The position numbers and the translations under genes were made by a program. From positions 33,977,817 to 34,041,816 of the forward strand of contig NC_030854.1 in assembly GCF_000208745.1 (NCBI RefSeq): DNA of 64,000 bases. Direction: 5' to 3'. Positions within the stretch are counted from its first letter, which is position 1. Every line of letters starts with the position of its first letter. The notes under the pieces are model-generated. The model saw nothing but the letters and a program-made list of their open reading frames with translations, was not told where the DNA came from and searched no databases. The stretch is from Theobroma cacao (lineage: Eukaryota > Streptophyta > Magnoliopsida > Malvales > Malvaceae). Below, piece after piece: positions 27,251-38,196 of the stretch.

Positions 27251-29360
27251 TTAAAACATCATTAAATTTGTTGCCGTTCCAACAACAAAAGGTTCCATTA
27301 ACAATCGAGTCAAGAAGTAAAAAATGACACCCAATGTAATGGATATTGGGAGGGCAGGCAGTGCTCGGCGGCACACAGATAACAAAATAAGAGTGCACCC
27401 AAGTCCTGAGATGATGGCAAGATAACATGCATATACAGTCATTAGATCATACATGGCAGCCCTGCCTACCAGAACACTATAAAACACAAAGTCTCCAAGA
27501 CCAAGCTTGATACCTCTACTTGCTATCACTGAATCCCCCGTACCATCCCTCCTTGGCTGCTCTCTCTCATCGTCCATCCCCAACAAGTCAACAAGAGGAG
27601 ACATTTCCTCATCCACAACAATCTCAGATTCTCTATTGCAAACCACAGTAGAATACTCTGATGAGTTACTATCTGATGAATACCTTTCTCTCAAATGACC
27701 AACCAATGGGGACCTTTCGCCTTCAACATTTTCTGAACTTCTAACCTGGATAGCAGCATACTCAGAACTGCTACCATTTTCACTTCCATCTCTACGGGCA
27801 TTACCATTCGACACCGCCTGCAACTCAACTGACCCAGAATCTGAAACTCCACCAACAAGAAGCCCCAAACTTGACCGCTGATTTCCCTCATTGCGTGAAA
27901 CTGTTGGCCGAGCTTCATATACCAAAGCTGGCAACTCCTCATCTCGGCTTGAGGCCAACTCCACCAACAACTTAAGGGGGCCACCAGGAGCCAAAACTGC
28001 CACCAAATCATACAAAGCCAATGCAACAAGCAAAGCCCATGTAGTCCATTCTGGCAATTTGGTAAACCATGTTGCCACAATTATCCCCAGCAATACCATA
28101 TACCCTTGCCTCAAAACAATCGGCATCCCACCAGAAAACACGGATAACACCCCCACAACGGTAAAATTGAAAAGCAGCAGAAAGCATGTGACTGAGTCAA
28201 TTGGTATTGAGAAATGCTGGATTATTGACAAAAAGATTGAACCACCCATTGTACCTGACACCAAGAAGAATAATTCGACCTATGAAAAATCAAAATGCAT
28301 AAACAAAACATGTGACAAAGAGAACAGCACCGAAAAGAAAAACAGGAATACACCCTTGCCAATGAAATCAACAGGCAGCTAAACCAAATAACCAAATCAA
28401 CCAGCATTGATATATACTGGACTATCCCCAAAAAAAAATTATGAATTGCTACCACATGTAACATAATAAGAGAGGCATCAAGAAGGAGAGAAAAGCCCTA
28501 AGATCATAAGTAAAACCGTTTTGTTAACAATTGTCCCTAAGTTGCAGAAACAAGTTGAGATTAAATGCCTCGATTGACAATTGATGTGACAATTCCAAAT
28601 TTCTAGGATGAAGATATTGTTTAAAATAGAAACCAAGTACCAGTAGGGCATTGTTAGCAAAATCCTAACTGAAAAAAGATAGGGGAAAACAAAATCAAAT
28701 CAGATTGAACCAATGGGATTCAATTATGTACATATATTCATAAAGAAACCAAAACCCAGATAACAAAATCACTTAATTGATTAACGAAACAGCTTTCAAC
28801 ACCAAATAATCAAAAGCAAACCAAACCCAAATGACTAAAACACATAATTAAGCAATAAAAAAACAGCTTTTAACGCCAAAATAATAATAAATAGCTCAAG
28901 ACCTACATTTCTAAACACATAATTAAGTCAAAGAAACAGCTTTCAACACCAAATATTCACAAATAAAACCAAAACCCATTTTATCAAGTGAGAAAACTAA
29001 GCCAAAAATTACCATCTTACCGAGTACAAAAAAAGCCGAGAATCGCATGTAATTCTTCAAAAAATTGGTGAAGTTATAGTAATAAAGCAGCACCAGAACA
29101 AACGTAACTATAGCGATGAGGATAACGAAGACCAAGGCATTGAGCAAGGCTCCCTCGAGCTTCTGAGCAGCGGTATCAGATGGGTTTTCGAGGTAAACGA
29201 GATTTGCAGCTGTACGGATGGGAGCGGAAGAGGAAGAGGAAAAGGGGTTGGAAGGTGAGAGGGAGTACACGAGAAGGACTACTAAGAGCATGCAAAGAGA
29301 GACTGGGGACATCACGCCGATGATTTCTTGGCCGATTGATTCTAAGATGCTCGACTCCAT
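27251..29360 (-). CDS. PS1: Presenilin-like protein (gamma-secretase type aspartyl protease)
   Basis: Two exons, 29360-29021 and 28254-27251, joined by a 766-base GT-AG intron, give 447 residues. The protein begins MESSILESIGQEIIGVM and has hydrophobic spans typical of a nine-pass presenilin. The three diagnostic motifs are present: YD in ALALYDLVAVL (Asp196), GLGD in IKLGLGDFVF (Asp368), and PAL in RALPALPIS (413-415). Between the two aspartates lies a hydrophilic loop of about 160 residues rich in Ser, Glu and Gly. In animals this is the catalytic subunit of gamma-secretase; plant forms sit in endomembranes and their substrates are little known. Sequence and neighbours match Arabidopsis At1g08700 as I recall it. 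Confidence 0.95.
28255..29020 (-). other. Intron of the presenilin gene
   Basis: The donor is CTCG|GTAAG (minus strand) and the acceptor is TCAG|GTACA; the split Gly codon continues into TMGG. It holds nothing but AT-rich sequence. Confidence 0.85.
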
Positions 29361-31236
29361 TGCTGATCTTTGACTGGGGAGTTTCGTCGAGCAGGTAGTG
29401 GGATTTGTTCCTTTTGCTTTTAGAGGTGTTACGGCATTTTGATGCGGGGGTTCGGTTCAATTACCGAACGAGGTGTGAAAGTTGGTTTTTGCCTTCCCAC
29501 TTTGGTTTGGGGCCTTTGGGTTTGTTTTGGTGGTAAGACTCAAAGAGGACGGAAAGAATATTAGGAAATGAATTTTTATTTAACACATTTAATGAAATAT
29601 ATGCTTCTTTCATCCTTTTTTTTTTTATAAATTTTCGGTAAAAAATAAAATTTATATTTTATGAAGTTATATTATAGAAAACGTTTTATCATTTATTCAA
29701 AGGTTAAGTACACTATCTAAATTAATTAATTAATTAATTTCTCCTTTACATATCACGCAACCAATCAATCACACATACATGTGTGTAAGTGTAATTGTGT
29801 ATATATGTACAATCACCTATAAAATTTTCTCTCCTTTTGCCCATTTCTATCAAGTTCTTTCTTTTTGTTGATTATCATTATTTTTCTTGAAAAGTTCTTG
29901 CAAAGTTTAACTTAAAGAAAAAGAAAAAGTGAGCTACCAATAAAGGAATTTGCCATTTTTATTCTGTTTCCTTCTGTATGTTGGTCTTGTCTTGTTCACC
30001 CAACTATGCATTAGCCAATTTCTAATCTAATAATGTTATATCACATAATTATTAAAAAGAATAATGCAAAACAATATTTTGTTATGATAACATTAGTATT
30101 TGTTTTTTCGTGCAAAGGAGCTATACTATATTATGAAATTGTAATATTAATTAATTGATATAATATTTTAAAAAATCTCTAAATTATTTTAAAAAATTTA
30201 AATAAGTCATTTTTTTTATTTTTTTAAAAATAAAATTAAGAGTTTTTATACTCTAGCATTAAAATAGTTGGAGGAAGATGGGCAGAGGATTCACTTAGTT
30301 GTTCTTTGTTTAGTTTTGCTTTTACTTGAATTATTTTGGTGGAGAACATTTAAGATTTTCTCCCAAACCAAACAAAGAGAATCATGTTTAGTCTCACGTT
30401 TTTTTATATTCATGATGTGTTTGGTGTGAAGATGCGCAAAGGAACTTATTAGATTTTTCATTTAAGGAATAATACTAGAATGCATATATTTAGAAGAATA
30501 ATGAATTAATACTATGTTTTGAAGTTCATCATTTGGATTCCAATATTTAAAAAAAAAAAAGAAAGCATGTGGGGGCTTCATTAATAATTTGATTTACAAA
30601 ATTATTTGAAAAAAAATGATAGTATATATAATGTTAAAATGTTAAAACTATTCCAATTGCAATGAAATCAAACAATATTCAACAACATTTTATAATATTC
30701 TTTAACAAAAAAAATTCAAAGAGCACATCAGATCATCTCATCGTAATCGAAATAAACAAAAATTTAATTTCGAATCAATTTTCTCTTATATTCTTTCCCT
30801 CGATCATGGTCATGGAAACATATATTTAACTTTTTCAAGTTTCAACAAAGCATGCTCCTAGTGGAATTTTGATGAGAATACTGTTTTAGCCATTTTCACA
30901 TTATTGGCTTGCTAATAATAAAATTTCAAGTGTAGAAACAAAATAGTAATTAAAGAAGAAAAGAGAAAGTCCCAAATGAATCCAACAAAGAATGTGAATA
31001 TGATTCCAATGACTTTAAAAACATATGTTCGAAGAATTATTATATAGTATAAAAGAAATTATGCATTATAATTTATTCAATAAAAAAAACAAAGAACATA
31101 ATCGGGGTATGGATATTCAGACCGGTCCCGACCGGCCCATGATCTTCTGCAACCGACCCTAACGACCATTTATTAGATCTGGATCTTTACCGTTTAAAAA
31201 TCAATCGCAAATTAAAACAGAAAAAAAAGAAGAAAA
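29361..31236. other. Shared upstream region between presenilin and SKIP24
   Basis: About 1.9 kb separates the two divergent start codons, so both promoters lie here. It is AT-rich, with an (ATTA)n run near 29725-29747. Near 31115-31165 there is a short GC-richer block (ACCGGTCCCGACCGG) that is partly palindromic, 70-120 bases before the SKIP24 ATG. No TATA box was chosen with confidence. Confidence 0.5.
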
Positions 31237-34200
31237 ATGAGTTCGAAGAACGAACTGCCAGACGAGCTATGGAGAAAAATACTAGAAATTGGAATCAAAT
31301 CCTCAAATTTCATATTCAAAGATCTTTGTAGTATTTCAATCAGCTGCAGGCGTCTCCACCGTTTATCCAATGAGGACTCACTCTGGTCCCACTTACTCTC
31401 CGTTGATTTCCCCAATCAAATCTCATCACCTCCATCATCCTCCTCCCCGAAATCTCTTTACAAAATAAGGTAAAGCCAAAGAAAATTATAATTTCTCAAC
31501 TTTTATTTTGAAATTTATTTTTGTTTTTTGGTTTGTGTAGGTTTGAGAGAGAAAGAGAGAGGAAGTTATTGGTTTATAAAAGGGCGGTGTTGAGGAAAGA
31601 GAGTCAAGTTTCGGAGCATTTAAGGAAGCTTCGAGAAATTGAGGTTCGGTTAAGTGAGGAAAGAGAGAAATTGAAGTCTGCCGTTTCGGAATTGTCTAAT
31701 TTACATAAGGTCAGGTAATAATTTCATGTTTAAATTTTGTTTTTCGGAATTGAGGTTGGTTGTTCAGAAGAAAAGATTAAAGTAGAAATATTTAGATGAA
31801 TACATCTGAGATATATATATATAATTTTAAAGGTTTGTTTTTCAATTTTTCAGTTTAAAACCGAACCAATTTAAACTGAATATACCCTTGTTATTGGCAT
31901 TAGTGATAACAGAAATTGAGGTAAGAATGTTAGAAACTAATATGTTATATTTCCAACAGAGTAATTTTGGGTTGTAATATGAATTAGTCTAATTTTGGGT
32001 TTAACGCTCAGAGAGACTATGGCACCTTTTTTATATATATAACAAATAGAAGATAGATTTTGTACTTGTGAGTGCTCATGGATGGAATCCTTGGGGTGTT
32101 GGGTGTTTCAGTCAAGCATCGGTGGCTTTGAATGTGTGGCAGCCTGAGGTTGTGCGTGGTAGGCAAAAACAAACGGTCGAGCAATGTGTTGTTCCAGTTG
32201 AATCTAGAATCCATGCTCTCGAGATGGAAGTTAAGCTTTGCAACCAACAGCTACAAGTGTTTGATAAGGCTTACGTAAGTACTGATTTCTCACTGTGTCC
32301 TAACATGTCTAATAATAACCCTGGTGGAGAATTGTGGATGATATTTGTTATGTTTCTGGTGTTTTAATGGTAGAGAGATGAGAACCGAAGGCTTGATGTA
32401 GCTAAGGAAGAGTTGCAATCCATGAAATATCACCCTTTACGAGATTATAAGCTGACGAGTAATGAAAGCCATGAAAATAAGATGAAGAGGAAGAAGTTGA
32501 AAACATGCATCAACTGTAAGATTCTAGCTTATTCCTACATTTAGTAACACATCCAACATATATCTGGGGAAACAAATTTGTGCCTGTGATAGGGTTGTAA
32601 CCTTTGCCCTATTTTCTCTGCTTCATTATTTTGCTATCTTCTAATCTTTTAGAACTACTTGTTTCATTGCCTTCCTATGGAAATTTGTGATTCAAATTTT
32701 GTATTTCTTATTTTCTTGTTGCCTTTTGTTCTAATATTGTTAGCAATCTTCAGTATTATTTTTTCCTTTATAAGGTTTATATCTTATTTTGCTGTAATAT
32801 TGTTCGATTTAGATTCAGGGGGGCAAAGCCTTTCAAATGAAGCGTGATTTGTTATCTTATAAAGCATGTCATGTTGGTAATAGTTTAATTGGACTACAAC
32901 CATGTTAAGTCCTTCTAACAGAGTAGTCCAAAGTGGGATGGTAAACACCAGTTCTGCATTCCCCTTCTTGCCCTATGATATCATTCTAGCATAATCTATA
33001 TGGCAGGCTCAACATTTCATCAGCTTAAAATGATAAGTATCATCCATTTGAGCTGAGAAGCCATAAGACTTCCTTTAGAAAGGAATTTAGGTTGTGAAGA
33101 TGCTTGGTTATGATACAATACTCACTTTCCTCCCAGAAAGAAATGAAACAGAGAAAAAGAGGTGAGGGATGGGTCGATACATGGTAGTTGCTAGTTTCCT
33201 TGTGGTATTCGGAAATTTGTTTGGAGGATTTTTCTGTAGATATGAAATAAAACCTCCATCACCAGTTCCGATAATTATAACTAGGTTCAAAAGAAGAATG
33301 GCTATAAGATGTTGTTCAGAAGTATGAACATTTGTTTCAAGGATTTTTCTGTCCCTTGAGACAAAGTGTATGTCAACTGTATGTGATAAGAGTTAGCTGC
33401 TATGAAAAATAAAGTGGCCAGGGAGCTAGTGGCTTCCTAAGTGTGCATCTGATGGCATGGTAGGAAAAATCGAGTCCTCTTCATGAATCAAGAAGCTATT
33501 TTAGGGAATCTCCTAGGGATCTTCCTCCTATACTTGACAATTTTTTGGAGTATGCTTGTTTGTGTCATGATTCTTTTGAAACATGCTGAAGCATAGTATT
33601 ATTCTCCTTTCTTATGCTTCAAACACTACACATGAATAGTGGTAATTTGTAAACCACTGTTAGTACGAAAGTGATTGTGTTACCTAACTGAAAGCTAAAT
33701 GAACACAATAAAACAAGTTTAGGACTTGGGAAGAATATTTTCCACATGTAGCCCAAGTTGGAATGCTCCTATAATTTAAAAATTCTTGGAGTATGCTTTT
33801 GCTGAAGCATAGTATTATTCTCCTTTCTTATGCTTCAAACACTATACATGAATGGTGGTAAACCACTGTTAGTATGAAAGTGATTGTGTTACCTAACTGA
33901 AAACTTAATGAACACGATAAAACAAGCTTAGGACTTGGGAAGAATACTTTCCACATGTAGCCCAAGTTGAAAATGCTCTTCTGAAATGTTTTGAATCTAT
34001 GTTTGCTAATTATTTTGTTCATTAAATTTATTTTTTTTCTATTATTATTGTTACGGTTTCATGTAAAAGGCGGAAGTTTGCTTTGTGCTCACTGCTTGGC
34101 TGTTTTTCTGCTAGTAGTACGTTCTTGATGGTTTATTCCAATCCCTGTTTATTTCTATTATTAGTTTTCTGTCATTCATACCAGTCTGGGAACTGCAATT

Positions 34201-34318
34201 ATTTATGATTTCACCTACACGGTCTGCATTTCTTGCTATAGATCCAGTTGTACATTAATAACTAAGATGTCCAGTTAATGTTCTTACAGCTCCGGATAAA
34301 CAAGGTAAAACAACATAG
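31237..34318 (+). CDS. SKIP24: F-box protein SKIP24-like
   Basis: Five exons: 31237-31469, 31541-31714, 32112-32274, 32374-32515 and 34290-34318, giving 246 residues. The N-terminus carries an F-box (LPDELWRKILEIGI, then LCSISISCRRLHRLSNEDSL, about residues 7-50), the part that docks on SKP1 in SCF ubiquitin ligases. A charged coiled-coil follows (about 78-135), then QASVALNVWQPEVVRGRQKQ and SMKYHPLRDYK, which match the Arabidopsis SKIP24 family. The last exon is tiny (SPDKQGKTT) and lies behind a 1.8 kb intron, so the C-terminus is the least certain part. There is no substrate-binding repeat domain. In Arabidopsis the same gene (At1g08710) is next to presenilin, as here. Confidence 0.88.
33545..33980 (+). 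repeat. Two tandem copies of a ~200-240 bp unit in SKIP24 intron 4
   Basis: Copies at 33545-33785 and 33786-33980 share long near-identical runs, for example GTGATTGTGTTACCTAACTG and TTTCCACATGTAGCCCAAGT. Small indels set the lengths apart, so the duplication is recent. Confidence 0.85.
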
Positions 34319-34599
34319 ATGAGCATGCTTGCTGAATCGACTTGCTGCCCGTACCATCTTCTGTATGGTTCTGGCCTTTTGGCATTATCCATTGTGCCTT
34401 TTTTTGTACGTGGGGTGCTGAGAATGTGCAGAAATGTGGCATATCCAGGCTTTCCAAAGCTGAATGTTCATTAATTCCGCTGTAATGCCCTTGTACCAAC
34501 CCTCGTTGTATTTATTTGACTTGTAATGAGAAATATTACACACCAAGATCTTTGTAATATCTTTGTTCTTTATATTTTCCTTTGGTGGACAAAGACTTT

Positions 34600-35955
34600 A
34601 TAACTGCAGAACATGAATCTCCCAGAAATAACCATGAGCCTTCAGGTCTGTTGTGCATCGGCTCAGAAGTTGCAGGCACGGGCTCCAACAACCGGTCTGC
34701 CGTCTAATTTCCCAGGGCCTTTGGTTCCAGACAACGACAACCAGGCAAACAAAGGGGAAGGAAAATGTGAAAAGGAAGAAGGAAGTCTGGGGCTTTCAAG
34801 CCATAAGTCTTTAATTACCGTAGCCAATTCCTCAGTTTATTGCAACCCTTCCTGGCAAATCAATCTACCTCTGCTTATAACAACAAAGAAAGCTGAAAAA
34901 AAATAACCAATTAACAGAGACATTGACCCAAAAAGACATCGTTGTGGATAAAATGGATTGATTCTGATTGTTCTAAGTCTCTTTTGTTTCGGCCTGGTGA
35001 GTGAGTTTCAGCTCAAATCTGTACTTTATAGTAAAAAAATTACTTTCATCAAGGGTATGGAATTTTTTGCCAACTCTTGTATTTTCATTATATTAAAAAT
35101 ATCCAACTAATACTTCTTTATTATTTTCAAAAAAATTTTAACCTTCTTAATTAATAAAATAGTTTATTATTATTATTTTTTTAATAAAAAAATATTTTTA
35201 TTTCCAAACATTTTCTTTTCATAATTCAAATTAAAGTTTTAGGTAAAAAAATAATTTGTGCAACCAATTAATTAAGAAAAAAAGCACTGTTTTGCATTTA
35301 TTATTATTTACGTAGGATGCATGTGATGCAAAAATTGTATAATGTAGGAAGTGGGTTTAGGTATTTTGCATTGTTTCATTTTTTAGAATAAGGTACAAAT
35401 GGTAGGAAATGATACTTTATCTTGAATTCAATCCGTTTGTTGGGCAGAATAATTTAGGACTTTACTTGTGTTCAAGGATTAAGCCACCTAACATGTTGCA
35501 TGCTCTGCTCTTTGTCAGAACTATTCCAAACCTTGAGTTTCTTCATTCAATTGTTACTGAGTCAGAAAGTAAGCAGAGCATGGCAGTTTTCTTTTTTATT
35601 ACTTTCTTTTGCAATTACTTCGGATTCCTCAAACCTATTTAGACAGTAAAAGTATTTAAGAAGAGGTTTGCATGATAAAAACGTGCTCGTCACACGTTTT
35701 TAACATGATTTTTTTATTTCTCAATTGCATTAACCTTTTTCATTTTATGTTCTTAAATTTCCAACCCCTAATCCTTTTGGAATAAGTTTTTTAAGTTTTA
35801 CCTGCTTAAAAAAAAAAATTGAGAGTGTCTCTTAAAAGACAGTTAAATTTATTTTTATTAAACATCATCATTATTGCAAAAAAATTTTTAAGACAATTTG
35901 GTTCCTATGGTTAGTAAGTTGTCGATGCTAAAAAGTTTAACTGCCGCGTCACACA
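34600..35955. other. Intergenic
   Basis: A 97-codon open stretch at 34613-34906 is unrecognised. The rest is AT-rich without supported features. Confidence 0.5.
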
Positions 35956-36400
35956 ATGCTATCACTATTCCTTGCACACGTAGCAGCTGGCCCTGCTGGC
36001 TCTAAAAGAGAAGTGCTGGTAGGATGGCAGAATCCACCGCAGGGTTGGGTAGAAGTAAACTCAGATGGGGCATTACGTCGTGGTACTAATTTGGCTGCGG
36101 CAGGTGGTGCTTTACACGGCTATAAAGGATATTGGTTAAGTGGCTTTGCTGCAAAGTTGGGGAGGTGTTGATCCTACAGGGCCAAATTATGGGGAGTCTT
36201 ATACAGTCTTTACATAGCAAGGGATAAAGGAATTCGTAGGATATGGCTGCAGGTGGACAATAAAATTGTGGTTAAGGCAATTACAGCTAATACATCGTAT
36301 TCATGTGCAAATTCTGATTTATTGGATACTATTCGTAGTTTGTTGTAACTCGACTGAGAGGTAAAGATTTCTCATATCTATCAAAAATAGAATATGTTAA
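35956..36400 (+). pseudogene. RNase H domain relic of a plant LINE-type element
   Basis: One frame reads VGWQNPPQGWVEVNSDGALR, AAGGALHGYKGYWLSGFAAK and LGRC, then TGA (36169). It continues SYRAKLWGVLYSLYIARDKG, IRRIWLQVDNKIVVKAITAN and LLDTIRSLL, then TAA (36346), LD, TGA (36355), EVKISHIY. This is the RNase H fold found in plant non-LTR elements (usual pattern 'W.PP.GW.K.N.DGA', 'AELWG', 'ESDS', 'DWEVKISHVYREAN'). The acidic residue of the AELWG motif is Lys here, and three nonsense codons break it, with no frameshift. No reverse transcriptase remains upstream. Confidence 0.75.
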
Positions 36401-37169
36401 CGGGTGACATGACCAACATAGGCTTTAATCTAGATAATAACTTTCATTTTTATAATATATTACCTTTGAAAATCAGTTTTATCTTATTCAATGACTTGTT
36501 AGGAGTATGTTGTCCATGAAAGATTAGAAATTAATAAATTTTTTTAAAAAAAAGAAGTAATTGTTCAATAATAACAGTAATAACGAAATGAAACGAAACT
36601 TTATTTAGAATTTAAGATTTCATCTTAAAATCACATATACTTTAGCCTTAATGGATTGCTTGCCCCTTGAATTCTCTACGTCTAATGCACAATATTTGGT
36701 TGAATGCAGCCTTGTTTGTCTCACTGTACGGAATCAAAAGCCTTTCTACTTACGATCCGTCATGTTAAAGAATGGAGGGATGAAGAAGCTGAACAAATTA
36801 ATTAGTGTTATTTTTTACTCTCTTAGTAGATATAGAAAGGTTCTTTTGGCTGAACAAAAGAAATATTTTTTTTATTGTTAAATAATTTAATTTATTGAAG
36901 AATTAAAATACTGATGGGTCAACCAATAAATGTTATAGGTTACTGGTTTGTACATATATGTGATCTATCCAAAATTAACTACTCGAATCAAAATTCCTAA
37001 TAAACTCTGCATAATTAATTATTTGATACCATTGCAAAAACTCTTTACATCATGGTTTCCTTGATTATATATAGCTAAGATCAAATTTACCACAAAAAAA
37101 AAATTAGCCAAGAAATTTATTTATGTTATGAAAAAAGAAAACAGTTGTATGAATAAATCAATCTTGTGC
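36401..37169. other. Intergenic
   Basis: AT-rich. Nothing supported. Confidence 0.6.
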
Positions 37170-37171
37170 TT

Positions 37172-37256
37172 TAGTATTTAGCTTATTGGTTGGTGTATGT
37201 TTCCTACCTGAAGAATAGAGTTCGAATCTCCTTTCTCTTCAAATTAAAAAAAAAAT
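37172..37256 (+). mobile_element. Short tRNA-derived SINE-like copy
   Basis: TTAGCTTATTGGTTGGTG (A-box-like) is followed about 40 bases later by AGTTCGAATCTC (B-box-like, as in a tRNA T-loop), then CCTTTCTCTTCAAATT and an A-run. A related copy on the minus strand lies at 49520-49607. Internal RNA polymerase III-type boxes and a poly-A tail are the marks of a SINE; the copy is unusually short, about 85 bases. Confidence 0.5.
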
Positions 37257-37407
37257 ACATGAAACTTGTAATATCTTTATCTTCCTTCCCTAGTATCATA
37301 TGGTTTCTGATGGTTTTAGAGCTTTTGGACATTTGGCTAGTAGTATACACAGAGGACATAAAATTTCTGATCCTGCTCAAGCTCTCCTTCATCAACTTTC
37401 ACGTACC

Positions 37408-38196
37408 TAAATCTGACAATTCATGTTTTCGTATCTTAAATGTGTCAGATACGATTAGATACAAATTACGTTAAGGTTAAATATGAACATAACACGAATA
37501 CTATTTGTGTCTTAAATTTGAAAAATATATATGTATACGTTTAATAACAGTATAACACGATACAACACAATTAATACATTTGTTAAATGTGTCAATATAT
37601 GACACGATATAATTAATAACACAATTAAATAAAAATATTTATAATTAAATATAATTTTATTATTTAAATTTAAAATCCATAATTATAAAAACAATTATAA
37701 CAAAAAAAATAACAATAACATCAAATATAACAAAACAAAATTTAAAATTAAGGTTTGGGCATGACATAATTACATTATTTTTTTATAAAATTTAAAAATC
37801 TTATTAAATTAATTGTTTAAAATTATTTAAATAAGGCTAAAATAGTCTTTGATTATAAATTTTTAACAAGTTAATAAACATGTTATGTTTACATGTTTAA
37901 ACACGATAATATGACTAACACGATTAATTAAAGGTGTTTTAAACATGTTACTCGTATCTGACACATTAAGACATGAAAACTTNCATGTTTAAACACGATA
38001 ATATGACTAACACGATTAATTAAAGGTGTTTTAAACATGTTACTCGTATCTGACACATTAAGACATGAAAACTTTTATGTCTTAAACATGTCAAATATGA
38101 TTAGATACGATACACGTTAAGGTTAAATCTAAACTTGTTTAACCTCGTGTCTTCTCGTGTCGTGTTGATGTGTCATGTCTAAAATTGTCAAGTCTA
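37408..38196. mobile_element. Small non-autonomous DNA element rich in CGTGTC motifs
   Basis: The left end (37408) TAAATCTGACAATT and the reverse complement of the right end TAGACTTGACAATT match at most positions, suggesting terminal inverted repeats. The right end has repeated CGTGTC words, common in small hAT-like plant elements. Near both ends is a direct repeat of about 60 bases (37428-37485 and 38073-38132, sharing ACGTTAAGGTTAAAT). No clear target duplication was found. The element contains the assembly break at 37983. Confidence 0.45.
37892..38074 (+). repeat. Perfect 91-bp duplication around a single N (assembly seam)
   Basis: 37892-37982 and 37984-38074 are identical, and position 37983 is N. 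This pattern is what results when two contig ends that really overlap are joined by a placeholder. Confidence 0.9.

Noticed and set aside
34613..34906. 97-codon open stretch after SKIP24
   Set aside because: No recognisable family, and it lies where the 3' flank of SKIP24 is expected.
37204..37228. tRNA gene suggested by GTTCGAATC
   Set aside because: No acceptor stem or anticodon arm can be formed; better explained as a SINE-like remnant.
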